From contig JADKBV010000007.1 in assembly GCA_016714895.1 (NCBI GenBank), positions 140,409 to 204,408 of the forward strand: DNA of 64,000 bases, read 5' to 3'. Positions 1-9,744 of this stretch are shown here, piece by piece. The stretch's first letter is position 1. Each line of letters opens with the position of its first letter. This DNA is from Saprospiraceae bacterium (GTDB lineage: Bacteria; Bacteroidota; Bacteroidia; Chitinophagales; Saprospiraceae). A program made the translations under genes and the position numbers. The notes under the pieces were generated by a model. The model did not search any database and was not told where the DNA came from. It saw nothing but the letters and a program-made list of their open reading frames with translations.

Positions 1-3000
1 CGTAATGTCCAGGTGGGTCCGTCTTCTGTTTTATTATGTAATATTTCGAAATGATGTTTTTGATTTCGGCTTTCAGGATCATAATTTCTGAATCCATTCT
101 GAAAGCTGTTGTCCACATCGCCCATTTTTACTGCGACAAAATTCTGTTGGGTAGAAGGAGATCGGGTAACGATGGTGTCTTTGAATTTTTCGCCCAAAGG
201 ACCAAACGGAAATTCATAGGTTTCATCTACAAAAACCCAGGAAGGTACATTGTTTGGAAACTGAGTTCTGGTTCCTAAAATGATTTTGCGTATCTCTACC
301 AGATCGAGTGAATTGATGCTTCGCGAACGATTGACGTCAGCGGCAATCCATTGGTAGGGGCTAGAAAATTCTTTGAGTCCCAGAATATGGCGTTGTGTGA
401 GTATCAGGTCAAGTCCTGAAATACCTCGTTCTACTTCCGTCAATAATTGTGGCTTTAAAACATATTCAAACTCTGTAGTGACCTGAGGAATGCTGAAGAT
501 TCCCTGCGCATTTGGGTGAGCTGTTGCAAATTCTGTTTTTCCTTCGATATTAAAACGAACATGAATGCCATCCGGTGTAAAGCCGGTTGTGGTAGATACC
601 TTTCCTGAAATATCGCCAAAAGTTATATCATCCTGACATACATCATGATTATCCGTAAGGTAAATGCTTACAGAACAAAAATCCTGATTGCCATTATGAT
701 CGGTGACAAACATATCTACCAATACTTCACCTGCGATGCCGTCATTCAGATCGTCACAGGAAAGAAAGGCCACCTGATCCGCCGTATCTGCTGAAAATGA
801 AAAAACCAAATTTTGTTGTTGGGTACAATTATCAAAACTACCCAGATTCATGTCTGAAGCCCAGATTTCGGCCTGGTGGGTTGTTTCATCGAGGGTCATG
901 CTGACCTGTGAACGACAATAAGGTGTTGGTTTTTTGCAATCCCTGGTGGTAATCAGTTGTTTGCATGAGGTCACATTGCCGCAATTATCCCAAACGGTCC
1001 AGGTGATACTATGATTTCCCAGGGGAATCGGCCTGTCAAAATTCCGGGAAGGACCGGTAAAATTTATTGTTCCGTCATTGTCCGAATCAAATTGATACTG
1101 ATAGGTGAGGGCATCAGCCGGCGTACAATCGTCAGTTGCAGCAGCTTGTAAAAAGACCGCTTCGGCACCACAATTATCACCATAAAAACAAATTAAGGTA
1201 TCTCTGCATCCTGACAACAGGGTAGGAGGTGTTGTATTGTGAATTTTTATTATTTGGGTAAACGGTCCCCATTTGCCATTTTGGGTGGTTTGGTCAAACT
1301 GGCACCAATCGATGACGTACCAATTTCTGAATATTTTGACGCAGGCACTGTCAGCCAGGTAAAACGGCTGGTCTTCGTAGTAAGAAGCGATGGTCGAACA
1401 ACTGGTGTTTTTATATTTTGGAGCTCCCGATACACTGGTGTCCACATCAGAGATTTTACATCCCTGACCGGTATAATGTTGTGGCCATGTGATATCAACA
1501 TAATCAAAAGGATCAGGATTTCGTAAGGTTATGATTTGGGTACAGGAATCCTTAAGATTGCCCTTGTCGGTTGCGATAAAAGTTCTTTCAATGGTGCCTT
1601 TAAAACATTGAACGTTTATTTTTTCTCTTTTTGTGATGTTTATTGTACAATTGTCGGTAGCGAGACCATCCTGTCCTACGATTCCCTGATTGATTCTGTC
1701 AAAGATAATGATGGGTTTTCTGTCAGCCGGTATGGTGACCACTTTTCCGTAAAGATCCGGATTTTGAGGATCGTAGGCGTTGTCACAACTGATAGTGATG
1801 TGGGATGGACAGGTGATGACCGGCTTAATTTTGTCTTCCACCTCAATTTCTACATGGCAGGTATTGACCAGACCATGAATATCAGTGACCTGAAGACTTA
1901 TGTGTTGAAGGGTTCCCACATCTGCACAACAAAAATCTGCAAAAGGCCGCCAATCTAAAGATTGACCACACGAACTGTTTTTACGTCTGACTTCAAATTT
2001 TTGAATACCACAATTATCCCAACTGCCGTCATCGAGAGAAGTGGCAAAAAGTCGGGCATTTCCGAATGGATCAACTGATATTTTGGTGTCTTTATCACAT
2101 ACAGGTATCGGAGGAGCTACATCCAAAACCCTCATTTGTAACGAACATTGAGCTGTATTCTGACAGGCATCGATGAGAATATATGTAACAATATAATTGC
2201 CCAAAGGCAGGTTGTTGATGTAGTAATTTTGATTTGAAAAAAACAGATTGGCATTAAAATTCTGGCCTGAAGTATTAGAAATGGTGACCAAAGTCTGGTA
2301 ATCACTACAATCTGTCACAAATTCCGGCAAAGGTAATGTTTCCTGTCCGGTAGCACATTGGTAAAAACCTGTTCCTACAGTAAAGTCTTCCGGACAAACA
2401 AATGAAGGCGCTAATTTATCTTTGACCAGGATGATTTGATTTCTTGTCACACTTTCCTGAGAACACCATTCAATCACAAACCACGAACGGGCGATCTTAA
2501 ATCCGGCACCACATGTTTCAAATCTGAGGTCCGTCATAATGATCCCGATATTGTCGCACATTCCTCCTGTAGGGATTCCTGTAGTGTCTGTCGAAGGATG
2601 TCCGTTTGGAAAAACAGGGAAAGTATCCAGACAATCAAAAGAAGGTGCCTGGACATCATCAAATGAAGGCGGGAAGGTGATTTCTGTCAGGCTTGTTTTT
2701 CGGATGAAGATGGTTTGAAAACAAGTGCTTAGGTTTTGGGATTCATCTTTGGCGCTCCATTGGCGGGTGATGATTTTGTCGAATACCGGAATCGAACAAT
2801 CTCTTTTTTGAATAGATTCTGTATAGGTCAATTGTACCTGACCACATGCATCCCAATTCCGGACATATATTTTTCCGTTTCTGATGCTGTCGACTGTAGC
2901 ACCTGTAGGAACCGGCAATCCTAATTGTAGCGGAGCAGCATCTTCAAGGCAGGAAATGGTATCATTTTTACAGACGAAAATCGGCGGATAATAATCATAC

Positions 3001-3659
3001 ACCTGAAGGTTGCCCTGACAAAAGTGGCTGGTACAGGCATGTCCGACACGGAAGGTTATGTTTTGTTTGAGGTGCTCCTTAGTCAGCAGATTATTCGGAA
3101 TAATCTGATTGTTTTTGTCAAACATGGTTACCGTATAGTCATCATAAGGCATTCTCGGATTGGCCACGAGGACATCAGCTTCCAATTCTATGGTACAATC
3201 AAAATTCAGCGAAACCTGAAGATTGGTATTACAAACCAAAGTAGGAGGAGGAGGAAAAGATATGCGCACCTGATCAGAAACCTGAACTTTCGGACCATTG
3301 GTACCGGTGATCGGGTCGAGATCCGGGTCATCAGAAACCAGGGTAAGGGTAAAACCACCATTGGCATTATCCAGGACACCCGGCATGTACATTGTTGCTA
3401 CTGAAAAACGCGAAGATGTTGTAAAACCCGGAACAAATCTGCCATCTCCTGAAGTAAACCAAAATCCATTGGAAACTTCACCGGTGATGTAGGCGTCCAG
3501 TTGAGAGAGTTCTATTGACGAACCCGGACAAAGATTGGTATCTTCCCCTGCATACACCTGAATGGCCGAAACCCCGACAAGTGATTCCGGGGTTTTGTGA
3601 TCAACAGTCATCAAAAGAACTGTTGCTGCTACCATCCATATATAGAGGCGGTTTTTCAA
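1..3659 (-). CDS. giant secreted surface protein with dockerin-type repeats (partial, 3' end off window)
   Basis: I read this minus-strand frame codon by codon from 3659 to base 3 and found no stop, giving about 1219 residues of an unfinished gene. The first in-frame stop upstream is TAA at 3666-3668, so translation starts at TTG 3659 or at ATG 3635. I prefer TTG because it restores a normal signal-peptide n-region (KNR) before a hydrophobic core. The mature part is rich in Cys, Asp and Gly, with repeated modules containing phrases such as ARSWFVIEWC and ITRQWSAKDE, which resemble the HYR/SprB-like adhesin modules of Bacteroidota. Near residues 1080-1150 there are dockerin-type segments (SGLDLILTQRHILG, then NSLDLVEIRKIILG and VAVKMGDVDNS). 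The same segments occur in the protein at 37306-39981, which ends in a T9SS sorting domain, so this one probably also ends in one beyond the window. Role inferred: cell-surface adhesion or binding. Confidence 0.8.
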   Translation of the reverse strand, partial: MKNRLYIWMVAATVLLMTVDHKTPESLVGVSAIQVYAGEDTNLCPGSSIELSQLDAYITGEVSNGFWFTSGDGRFVPGFTTSSRFSVATMYMPGVLDNANGGFTLTLVSDDPDLDPITGTNGPKVQVSDQVRISFPPPPTLVCNTNLQVSLNFDCTIELEADVLVANPRMPYDDYTVTMFDKNNQIIPNNLLTKEHLKQNITFRVGHACTSHFCQGNLQVYDYYPPIFVCKNDTISCLEDAAPLQLGLPVPTGATVDSIRNGKIYVRNWDACGQVQLTYTESIQKRDCSIPVFDKIITRQWSAKDESQNLSTCFQTIFIRKTSLTEITFPPSFDDVQAPSFDCLDTFPVFPNGHPSTDTTGIPTGGMCDNIGIIMTDLRFETCGAGFKIARSWFVIEWCSQESVTRNQIILVKDKLAPSFVCPEDFTVGTGFYQCATGQETLPLPEFVTDCSDYQTLVTISNTSGQNFNANLFFSNQNYYINNLPLGNYIVTYILIDACQNTAQCSLQMRVLDVAPPIPVCDKDTKISVDPFGNARLFATSLDDGSWDNCGIQKFEVRRKNSSCGQSLDWRPFADFCCADVGTLQHISLQVTDIHGLVNTCHVEIEVEDKIKPVITCPSHITISCDNAYDPQNPDLYGKVVTIPADRKPIIIFDRINQGIVGQDGLATDNCTINITKREKINVQCFKGTIERTFIATDKGNLKDSCTQIITLRNPDPFDYVDITWPQHYTGQGCKISDVDTSVSGAPKYKNTSCSTIASYYEDQPFYLADSACVKIFRNWYVIDWCQFDQTTQNGKWGPFTQIIKIHNTTPPTLLSGCRDTLICFYGDNCGAEAVFLQAAATDDCTPADALTYQYQFDSDNDGTINFTGPSRNFDRPIPLGNHSITWTVWDNCGNVTSCKQLITTRDCKKPTPYCRSQVSMTLDETTHQAEIWASDMNLGSFDNCTQQQNLVFSFSADTADQVAFLSCDDLNDGIAGEVLVDMFVTDHNGNQDFCSVSIYLTDNHDVCQDDITFGDISGKVSTTTGFTPDGIHVRFNIEGKTEFATAHPNAQGIFSIPQVTTEFEYVLKPQLLTEVERGISGLDLILTQRHILGLKEFSSPYQWIAADVNRSRSINSLDLVEIRKIILGTRTQFPNNVPSWVFVDETYEFPFGPLGEKFKDTIVTRSPSTQQNFVAVKMGDVDNSFQNGFRNYDPESRNQKHHFEILHNKTEDGPTWTL

Positions 3660-3940
3660 TTTACATTATGATTTTTTGTTATTCATAAAATACTTATAAA
3701 ATGTTAATTACATATTATAAATAATTGTAATACAAAAATCATACCAAAATACTTTCGAGGCCTTATGTATTAGGTGAGTATAAGATACGGGGAGGAGTGT
3801 TTATGCCTGAATCATATGGGTGCGGTTACAATGTATCGACTCATGCTAAATATGCTTACGATTCAAATCTTCTAATAGTCAGAAAACTTCAATTTGTCAA
3901 CTGTATACATCGGCGGGTGGCAACTGATTTTCTTAGCTAC
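3660..3940. other. AT-rich intergenic region upstream of the surface protein
   Basis: Very AT-rich DNA between the start of the giant surface protein and the terminator of the TonB-dependent receptor gene. The promoter of the surface protein should lie here, but I see no clear TAnnTTTG box at a convincing distance. The short plus-strand reading frame that crosses it has no recognisable features. Confidence 0.4.
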
Positions 3941-3978
3941 AAAAAAAAATGCCCGCAGACCAAAGTCAACGGGCATTT
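3941..3978 (-). terminator. intrinsic terminator of the TonB-dependent receptor gene
   Basis: A perfect 9-bp stem, AAATGCCCG (3947-3955) with CGGGCATTT (3970-3978), encloses a 14-nt loop. On the minus strand it is followed directly by nine T residues (3949-3941). It sits 22 bp after the stop codon of the receptor gene. Confidence 0.85.
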
Positions 3979-4000
3979 ATATATGCTAAAAATTATAGTA

Positions 4001-6802
4001 TTATTTTCCAAAAAAGTCAAACTTAATACCAAGGTTGATTCTGGCATTGTAAAATTCTTCCTGAAAGGTTCTTTCTGAAATACCCTGATAATATCTTAAA
4101 GGTTGGTTGGTCAGGTTGTTGGCTTCCACATAAACTCTCCATTTTGGCGTGAATGCATATGAAGCGTTGACATCGACAAAGGTTTGTTTGTCGTAATAAA
4201 TATCATTAAATGCGGAACCTCCCACTTCATCGATATAATCACTGGCAAAATTTAATGATGTTCTCACTACCAGTTTTTTATTTTCGTAAGATAAAGATGC
4301 ATTCACCATATTTCTGGCAGTTCCGGTAAGTCTGAGGTCTTCATTTTCTCTGCCTTGGATTCCTGTTGTGGATGATTCTGTAAAGGTATAATTCAAATAG
4401 ACTCCAAAACCTTTTAAGGCACCCGGAAGGAAGTCCAATTGTCTTTGCAAAGAAACCTCAAAACCATAAACGTCTGCATTACCTCCGTTTTCAGGTCTGG
4501 TATAAGATATCAGCCTTCCAAATTGAGGGTCATCGTAGTTCAGGTCTGTTCTGGAATATATAAAGTTGGAAATGTCTTTATAAAATCCACCTGCCGATAG
4601 AACACCAATAGAAGAAAAATATTTTTCAAACATCAGGTCAAGGTTCATGGAAGTTGTGGCCTCCAGTTCCGGATTTCCTCTTTCGAGCGTCATGTTGTCA
4701 GGACTGTACGTTGCATAGGGCACCAGATCAAAATAATTGGGTCTGGCCAATGTATTGGTCCAGGCAAATCTCAATATAGAGTTATCTGAAAAATTGTATT
4801 TCAGGTGGGCACCCGGCAATACATTGGTATATTTTTTATTGACTTCCGGTGTTTTTACCGCTTCTTCATTATCTTCGTCAAATTCAAATCCGCTGTAGGT
4901 GATATTGGTATTTTCAACCCTTGCCCCAACGATGGCCATAAACTTATTGGTAATTTTGTAGTCGGCCATGATATATCCTGCTGTAATGTTTTCGTTTGCA
5001 TTATAGTTGGTCGTGATATATTCTGCCAAAGCATCTTCTTTTTCAAAAATATTGCCATCTGACAAATTAAATCCTCCCAGATATTCTTTGGTAACAAACC
5101 TTCCGGGAACATATTTTTCTCCATTCAGAAACACTCTTTCATCTTGTTTTGAAATGGGAAGGCTTCCCAGATTGTTTCCACCCGCAGCCAAATCTTCGAT
5201 AGGCTCATAGATATCATAAGAATTTACCCTTTCTTTGTCTTTACCACGATATCTACCCCCAAAATAAATTTTTCCTTTATTATTTGCAAAAGGATAGTCA
5301 AAATCCAATCTTCCGTTGATATCCGTTTCGTTGGTATTGTTATTGGATTCATAGATTTCATTTAATCCCAGGGTCAGTTCATCATCGATATTTTTCAGAT
5401 TCACGACATACTTTGAAGGGTCTTTAGTGTCCACAATTACCGTTTTGTTGCTTCTGTGGGTGATGTATCTTTCGTTGGGTCTGTCTTCTGAAGCCGTCGC
5501 ATAGGTTCCCGTCCAGTTCATTTTTAATTTACCAAAAAGATGTTCTCCACCCAAAGTGTAATTTCCAACTCTCTGATCTTCCAATCTGGTTCCTTTATTT
5601 CTGTCATTGTCAATACCACCTTTGGTCTGAATGGCAACCCTTCCGGTCAATTCCAAAACGCCATCAGATAATTTGGTAAAATCTCCGGGTTCGATCGGTC
5701 TTTCCATTCTGTCCACTCTGAATCGGTATCTGTTTTCCCAGTCATCTCTCCAGTTGTACATAGAATTAAAAAAGATCGTATGTCCTTTACCCAAAGAATA
5801 GTCCAAAGAAAGAGAAGCACTTCTTCGTACCCTTTGCACATCATATTTTCTGAGGTCATACCCACTTAAAACAACCGGATAATCCGGATTGTCAGTTTCT
5901 GCCCAGACACCTTCAAAGTTGTCCGAACCAAAATTGTGATTATTGTAAGATGCAGAAAGTACCACACCCAGTTTTTTATTTAAGAACCTGTTTCCTACGA
6001 CAAGAGAACCGTTCCATATAGGTTTTTTTGACAATAAGTTTAAACCGCTACCCAATGTTCCTGAAAGTCTTAACCCATCCGTTGCTTTTCGGGTGACCAG
6101 ATTGACAGCACCACCGATTGCATCGGCATCCATATTCGGAAGGACTGCTTTATTCACTTCGATAGCCTGAACCATATCGGCAGGAATGAGGTCCATCTGA
6201 ACATTTCTGTTGTCGCCTTCAGCAGAAGGCACTCTTTCTCCATTGATCATCACAGAGTTGAGTTGTGGTGCCATTCCTCTGATGATGATATTTCTTGCTT
6301 CACCCTGATCATTTTGCATGGTGATTCCCGGAATTCTTTTTACAGCATCTCCGATATTGGCATCGGGAAATTTTCCAATCTGATCGGCAGCTACGATATT
6401 GGTAATATTGGCATTATTTTTTTGTTGGTTTAGTGCTTTTGCCTGACCTCTGAGGCGGTCTCCCAATATCAAAACTTCATCCCCCATAATGGATTCTTCA
6501 ATTAAAGAAATGTTTTGAGTCGTTATTTTTCCTGCTTCCACAGTCACCTCAAAAGTCAGGGTTTTATAACCGATGTAAGATACTTCGAAGGTGTAATTTC
6601 CGACAGGGATATTTGTCATCTGATATTTTCCACCATTGTCAGAAATGGTTCCCTGAGGTGGGGTAGTGTTGATCATGATTCCCGCTCCGGGCATGACAAG
6701 ACCTAAATCATCGATGACTTTACCCTGAATTGATCCCGTTTGTGCGGAAACAAAAACGATGGATAAAACCATACATAAAAAGACGTGTAAAAGTTTTGAC
6801 AT
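4001..6802 (-). CDS. TonB-dependent outer-membrane receptor
   Basis: This is a 933-residue outer-membrane gated channel of the TonB-dependent receptor superfamily. A signal peptide (about residues 1-20) precedes a carboxypeptidase-regulatory-like beta-sandwich (about 22-105). A plug domain follows (about 130-245), with GKFPDANIGDAVKRIPGI and IIIRGMAPQLNSVMINGER, and then a long beta-barrel ending in an aromatic-rich strand. The plug wording resembles the TIGR01782-type (Xanthomonas/Caulobacter-like) receptors. No SusD-like partner is present. It is divergent from a phytase and a PhoD-like phosphatase, so I infer that its substrate is a phosphate compound such as phytate-derived inositol phosphate, taken up with TonB/ExbBD energy. 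The substrate is a guess from context; the family call is secure. Confidence 0.93.
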   Translation of the reverse strand: MSKLLHVFLCMVLSIVFVSAQTGSIQGKVIDDLGLVMPGAGIMINTTPPQGTISDNGGKYQMTNIPVGNYTFEVSYIGYKTLTFEVTVEAGKITTQNISLIEESIMGDEVLILGDRLRGQAKALNQQKNNANITNIVAADQIGKFPDANIGDAVKRIPGITMQNDQGEARNIIIRGMAPQLNSVMINGERVPSAEGDNRNVQMDLIPADMVQAIEVNKAVLPNMDADAIGGAVNLVTRKATDGLRLSGTLGSGLNLLSKKPIWNGSLVVGNRFLNKKLGVVLSASYNNHNFGSDNFEGVWAETDNPDYPVVLSGYDLRKYDVQRVRRSASLSLDYSLGKGHTIFFNSMYNWRDDWENRYRFRVDRMERPIEPGDFTKLSDGVLELTGRVAIQTKGGIDNDRNKGTRLEDQRVGNYTLGGEHLFGKLKMNWTGTYATASEDRPNERYITHRSNKTVIVDTKDPSKYVVNLKNIDDELTLGLNEIYESNNNTNETDINGRLDFDYPFANNKGKIYFGGRYRGKDKERVNSYDIYEPIEDLAAGGNNLGSLPISKQDERVFLNGEKYVPGRFVTKEYLGGFNLSDGNIFEKEDALAEYITTNYNANENITAGYIMADYKITNKFMAIVGARVENTNITYSGFEFDEDNEEAVKTPEVNKKYTNVLPGAHLKYNFSDNSILRFAWTNTLARPNYFDLVPYATYSPDNMTLERGNPELEATTSMNLDLMFEKYFSSIGVLSAGGFYKDISNFIYSRTDLNYDDPQFGRLISYTRPENGGNADVYGFEVSLQRQLDFLPGALKGFGVYLNYTFTESSTTGIQGRENEDLRLTGTARNMVNASLSYENKKLVVRTSLNFASDYIDEVGGSAFNDIYYDKQTFVDVNASYAFTPKWRVYVEANNLTNQPLRYYQGISERTFQEEFYNARINLGIKFDFFGK

Positions 6803-7102
6803 AAATTGTGATTTTAAATGAATGAAGCCACAAGGTTACTCTGTCAATGTAAACTATTTGTTAATTGTATATTATCAAAACCATCATCAAAATAAAAAAT
6901 ATGTGAAGACTTTTACACCTAACCGGGAAATTAAGGAAATTTTGTTTGTATATAAATCCGAAATATATCGAAAAATACTTTACTTTTTATGTTTGTCTTT
7001 TGTTCTTCAATTGGTTGAATACAAAAAATTCATATTTCAAAGATCTTGTTTTGATTTAATATTAAATTAATATCTCTTCACAATATATATCATAAAAACT
7101 TA
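6803..7102. promoter_or_regulatory. divergent promoter region, receptor/phytase
   Basis: 300 bp of AT-rich DNA between the divergently transcribed receptor and phytase genes. On the minus strand, about 40 bp before the receptor start, there is a TAACCTTG sequence close to the Bacteroidota -7 box TAnnTTTG. No convincing -33 element or operator is visible. A shared phosphate-responsive control of both sides is possible but is not shown by the sequence. Confidence 0.35.
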
Positions 7103-8212
7103 ATGAATTTTGCCCTTTCAATAAACAAAGATTTTATGTGGTTTAAAACATTGGCAGCTACACTTTTTTATTCAGTTATCTTTTTGTCATGTACTGTACA
7201 GAAAATTTCAAAATTTGCCGTAAAACCGGTGATTATTACTGAAAAAGTATCAGTTGATAGTGATGACCCTGCCATTTGGATACACCCTACGGATCCTTCT
7301 CAAAGTCTGATCATTGGCACTGACAAAGGTGGCGATACCGGCGATGGAGGACTTTATGTTTTTGACCTTTCGGGAAAAACGGACCGAAGTAAGACCGTGA
7401 AGCTGAGCCGGCCCAATAATGTGGATATTGCTTATGGGTTGAATGCCAATGGAAAAAAGATTGATATTGCAGTTTGTGCGGAAAGGAACACGAATTCTAT
7501 TCGGGTTTTTTCACTGCCGGACATGAAATCAATTGACAACGGAGGAATTCCTGTTTTTGCCGACAGTCCACAAAAATCACCTATGGGTGTGGCGTTATAC
7601 ACCCACAAATCCGGTGATATTTATGCTATCGTCGGAAGAAAAACCGGACCGGGGACAGGATATCTTTACCAGTATAAACTTTTTGCCGATGACAAAGGAA
7701 TGGTTTCCGGAAGTTTGGTCAGAAAATTCGGAAAATTCAGCGGGAAAAAAGAAATCGAAGCTATTGTCGTGGATAATGAATTGGGATATGTGTATTGTTC
7801 TGATGAAGGGGTAGGTGTGCGGAAGTATTATGCCCACCCCGATAGTAGTAATACGGAGTTGGCTTTGTTTGCAATCAAGGGTATCCGTCAGGATCATGAA
7901 GGGCTCTCCATTTACAAAGCCAATGACGGAACCGGATATATTTTACTGTCGGACCAGCAAGCCAATGCATTTCAGGTTTTTCCAAGAGAGGGTACACCTT
8001 CTGATCCGCATCATCATCCAATGATTAAAAAAGTATTTACTTCGACGATGGAAAGTGACGGCAGTGATGTATCTTCTGTTTCATTAAATAATACCTTTAC
8101 CAATGGACTATTTGTAGCGATGAGTACAGATGGAACATTCCAGTTATATCGTTGGGAAGACATAGCCGGAAGTGAATTGTTTCTTGCACCGAACGGAATC
8201 AGAAAAAAATAA
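7103..8212 (+). CDS. beta-propeller phytase (3-phytase family), lipoprotein
   Basis: This 369-residue protein belongs to the beta-propeller phytase family, which removes phosphates stepwise from phytate in a calcium-dependent reaction. The N-terminal blade contains the family signature SDDPAIWIHPTDP, followed by GTDKGG and the later motifs NNVDIAYG and DHEGLSIY. A lipoprotein-type signal ends at SVIFLSC, so it is probably anchored to a membrane and faces the periplasm or outside. An internal ATG at 7136 gives a more typical short n-region (MWFKT) and may be the true start. It is followed 26 bp later by the PhoD-like phosphatase gene on the same strand, so the two are probably co-transcribed. 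Confidence 0.88.
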   Translation: MNFALSINKDFMWFKTLAATLFYSVIFLSCTVQKISKFAVKPVIITEKVSVDSDDPAIWIHPTDPSQSLIIGTDKGGDTGDGGLYVFDLSGKTDRSKTVKLSRPNNVDIAYGLNANGKKIDIAVCAERNTNSIRVFSLPDMKSIDNGGIPVFADSPQKSPMGVALYTHKSGDIYAIVGRKTGPGTGYLYQYKLFADDKGMVSGSLVRKFGKFSGKKEIEAIVVDNELGYVYCSDEGVGVRKYYAHPDSSNTELALFAIKGIRQDHEGLSIYKANDGTGYILLSDQQANAFQVFPREGTPSDPHHHPMIKKVFTSTMESDGSDVSSVSLNNTFTNGLFVAMSTDGTFQLYRWEDIAGSELFLAPNGIRKK

Positions 8213-8238
8213 TTATTTTTACACTAAATATTCTGATA

Positions 8239-9576
8239 ATGAAGTGGTATTTGTGTTTTGTAGTTTTGTTTTGGTTTTCATGTTCGGCACAAAAAGTTGT
8301 TCAGCAAAAAGATAGTAAAAACCTTATTCATCACGTAATTGCAGGTGCTGTCGGAACGGAAAGTGTGACTTTATCTGTGCAGACTACCGCAGAAACATCC
8401 GTTTTAATAGTAGTAAGGGAGTCTGACGGAGGTAAGGTTGTTTTTGAAAAGACGATAACCACTCAATTATCAAAAAACAACATTATAAAAACAAATATCG
8501 TTGGATTAAAGCCGGATACTAAATATCAGTATACCCTTTCGGGAAATAAAAAAGAAGTTTGGGTTGAAGGAAGATTCACTACCTTTCCAGACAAAGCCGC
8601 TTCTTATAAAGTTGTATTTGGAAGTTGTCAGCAGACCGGGTCTGAAAGTCCTGTTTTTTCGCAGATGCTGAAAGAAAATCCATTGTTTTACCTTCAGATC
8701 GGCGACCTCCATTATGAAAACATTGATGATCGTTGTGAAACCCGTTTTGACAGTGCTTATCAAAAAGTGTTTTCTTCCAAAGCACAGACTGCATTATATC
8801 GCACTATACCTTTGGTTTATATGTGGGACGACCACGATTTTGGTCCCAACAATTCTGATTCGGGCAATCCTTGCAGAACCACGGCCATTCGTCAGTATAA
8901 AAACTATTTTCCACATTATCCCATGGCTTTTGACGGAGAGACCTTGCCCATCAGTCAGGTTTTTGAAGTCGGAAGGGTGACCTATGTACTGTGTGACATG
9001 AGATCTCAGAAGGTTCCGCCTACCTATGATGGTTGTACACAATTAACTACAGGAACCAACTTCGGTAATGACAATCATCTGAACTGGTTTTTTAACGCTC
9101 TGCTTACAGCCAAAAAAAAGGGGCATGTTGTTTTTTGGATCAATTCCTATCCGTGGATTAATACACCGGGTTCTCCAAACTACAAATGTGGTGAAAAAGA
9201 CAATTGGGGAGGTTATCCTGAAGAAAGAACAAGGATCGCGGATTTTATCAAAACAAATGAAATTCCGTTATGTATTCTGAGTGGTGATGCCCATATGGTT
9301 GCCATCGATGATGGAAGCCACAGCGACTATGCTACAGACGGCGGTGCACCGATAAATGTTTTTCATGCGGCAGCTATTGACAGACCCGGTTCATACAAGG
9401 GCGGACCTTATTCTCAGGGATACAGCCGTGAGGAAGGACAGTTTGGCGTCATAGAAGTAAAAGATGAAGGCGGAAAAAATATATGTTTTGTGTGGTATGC
9501 CAAAAATGCAGCCGGAAATCCAGTGATGAATCAGGAGGGCAAAGAGATCAGATTGGAGTTTTGTGTGACTCCGTAG
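8239..9576 (+). CDS. PhoD-like alkaline phosphatase/phosphodiesterase, lipoprotein
   Basis: This 445-residue protein has a lipobox-type signal (FWFSC), an N-terminal fibronectin-like domain (about residues 30-115), and a PhoD-type metallophosphatase domain. Family motifs visible are VFGSCQQTG, LQIGDLHYEN, YMWDDHDFGPNNSD and LSGDAHMVAIDD, which supply the metal-binding Asp, His and Asn residues. PhoD enzymes hydrolyse phosphomonoesters and phosphodiesters outside the cytoplasm. Just 26 bp downstream of the phytase gene, it is best read as the second enzyme of a phosphorus-scavenging unit. The order of action, phytase first and PhoD on other esters, is inference. Confidence 0.88.
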   Translation: MKWYLCFVVLFWFSCSAQKVVQQKDSKNLIHHVIAGAVGTESVTLSVQTTAETSVLIVVRESDGGKVVFEKTITTQLSKNNIIKTNIVGLKPDTKYQYTLSGNKKEVWVEGRFTTFPDKAASYKVVFGSCQQTGSESPVFSQMLKENPLFYLQIGDLHYENIDDRCETRFDSAYQKVFSSKAQTALYRTIPLVYMWDDHDFGPNNSDSGNPCRTTAIRQYKNYFPHYPMAFDGETLPISQVFEVGRVTYVLCDMRSQKVPPTYDGCTQLTTGTNFGNDNHLNWFFNALLTAKKKGHVVFWINSYPWINTPGSPNYKCGEKDNWGGYPEERTRIADFIKTNEIPLCILSGDAHMVAIDDGSHSDYATDGGAPINVFHAAAIDRPGSYKGGPYSQGYSREEGQFGVIEVKDEGGKNICFVWYAKNAAGNPVMNQEGKEIRLEFCVTP

Positions 9577-9744
9577 GTATTTTCCAATAACCCGGCTCTA
9601 CGAATGCAGCTTTCTGTTATTTTGAAATTGTTAGTTTTACTTTAGTTTTTAATTTTGGCTTCTATCGGGGCAGATACATTTATATCAGGATTTTATTTCA
9701 TTTATCATGGGTTCTTCATTTTTGTATATGTTCATAAATTAAGT

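Noticed and set aside
51..3492. Several short plus-strand open frames (for example 1239-1526, 1536-1958, 3024-3404)
   Set aside because: All lie opposite the continuous minus-strand frame of the surface protein; no start context or protein-like content.
6822..7070. 82-codon frame between receptor and phytase
   Set aside because: AT-rich promoter region; composition Lys/Tyr/Asn-rich as expected by chance.
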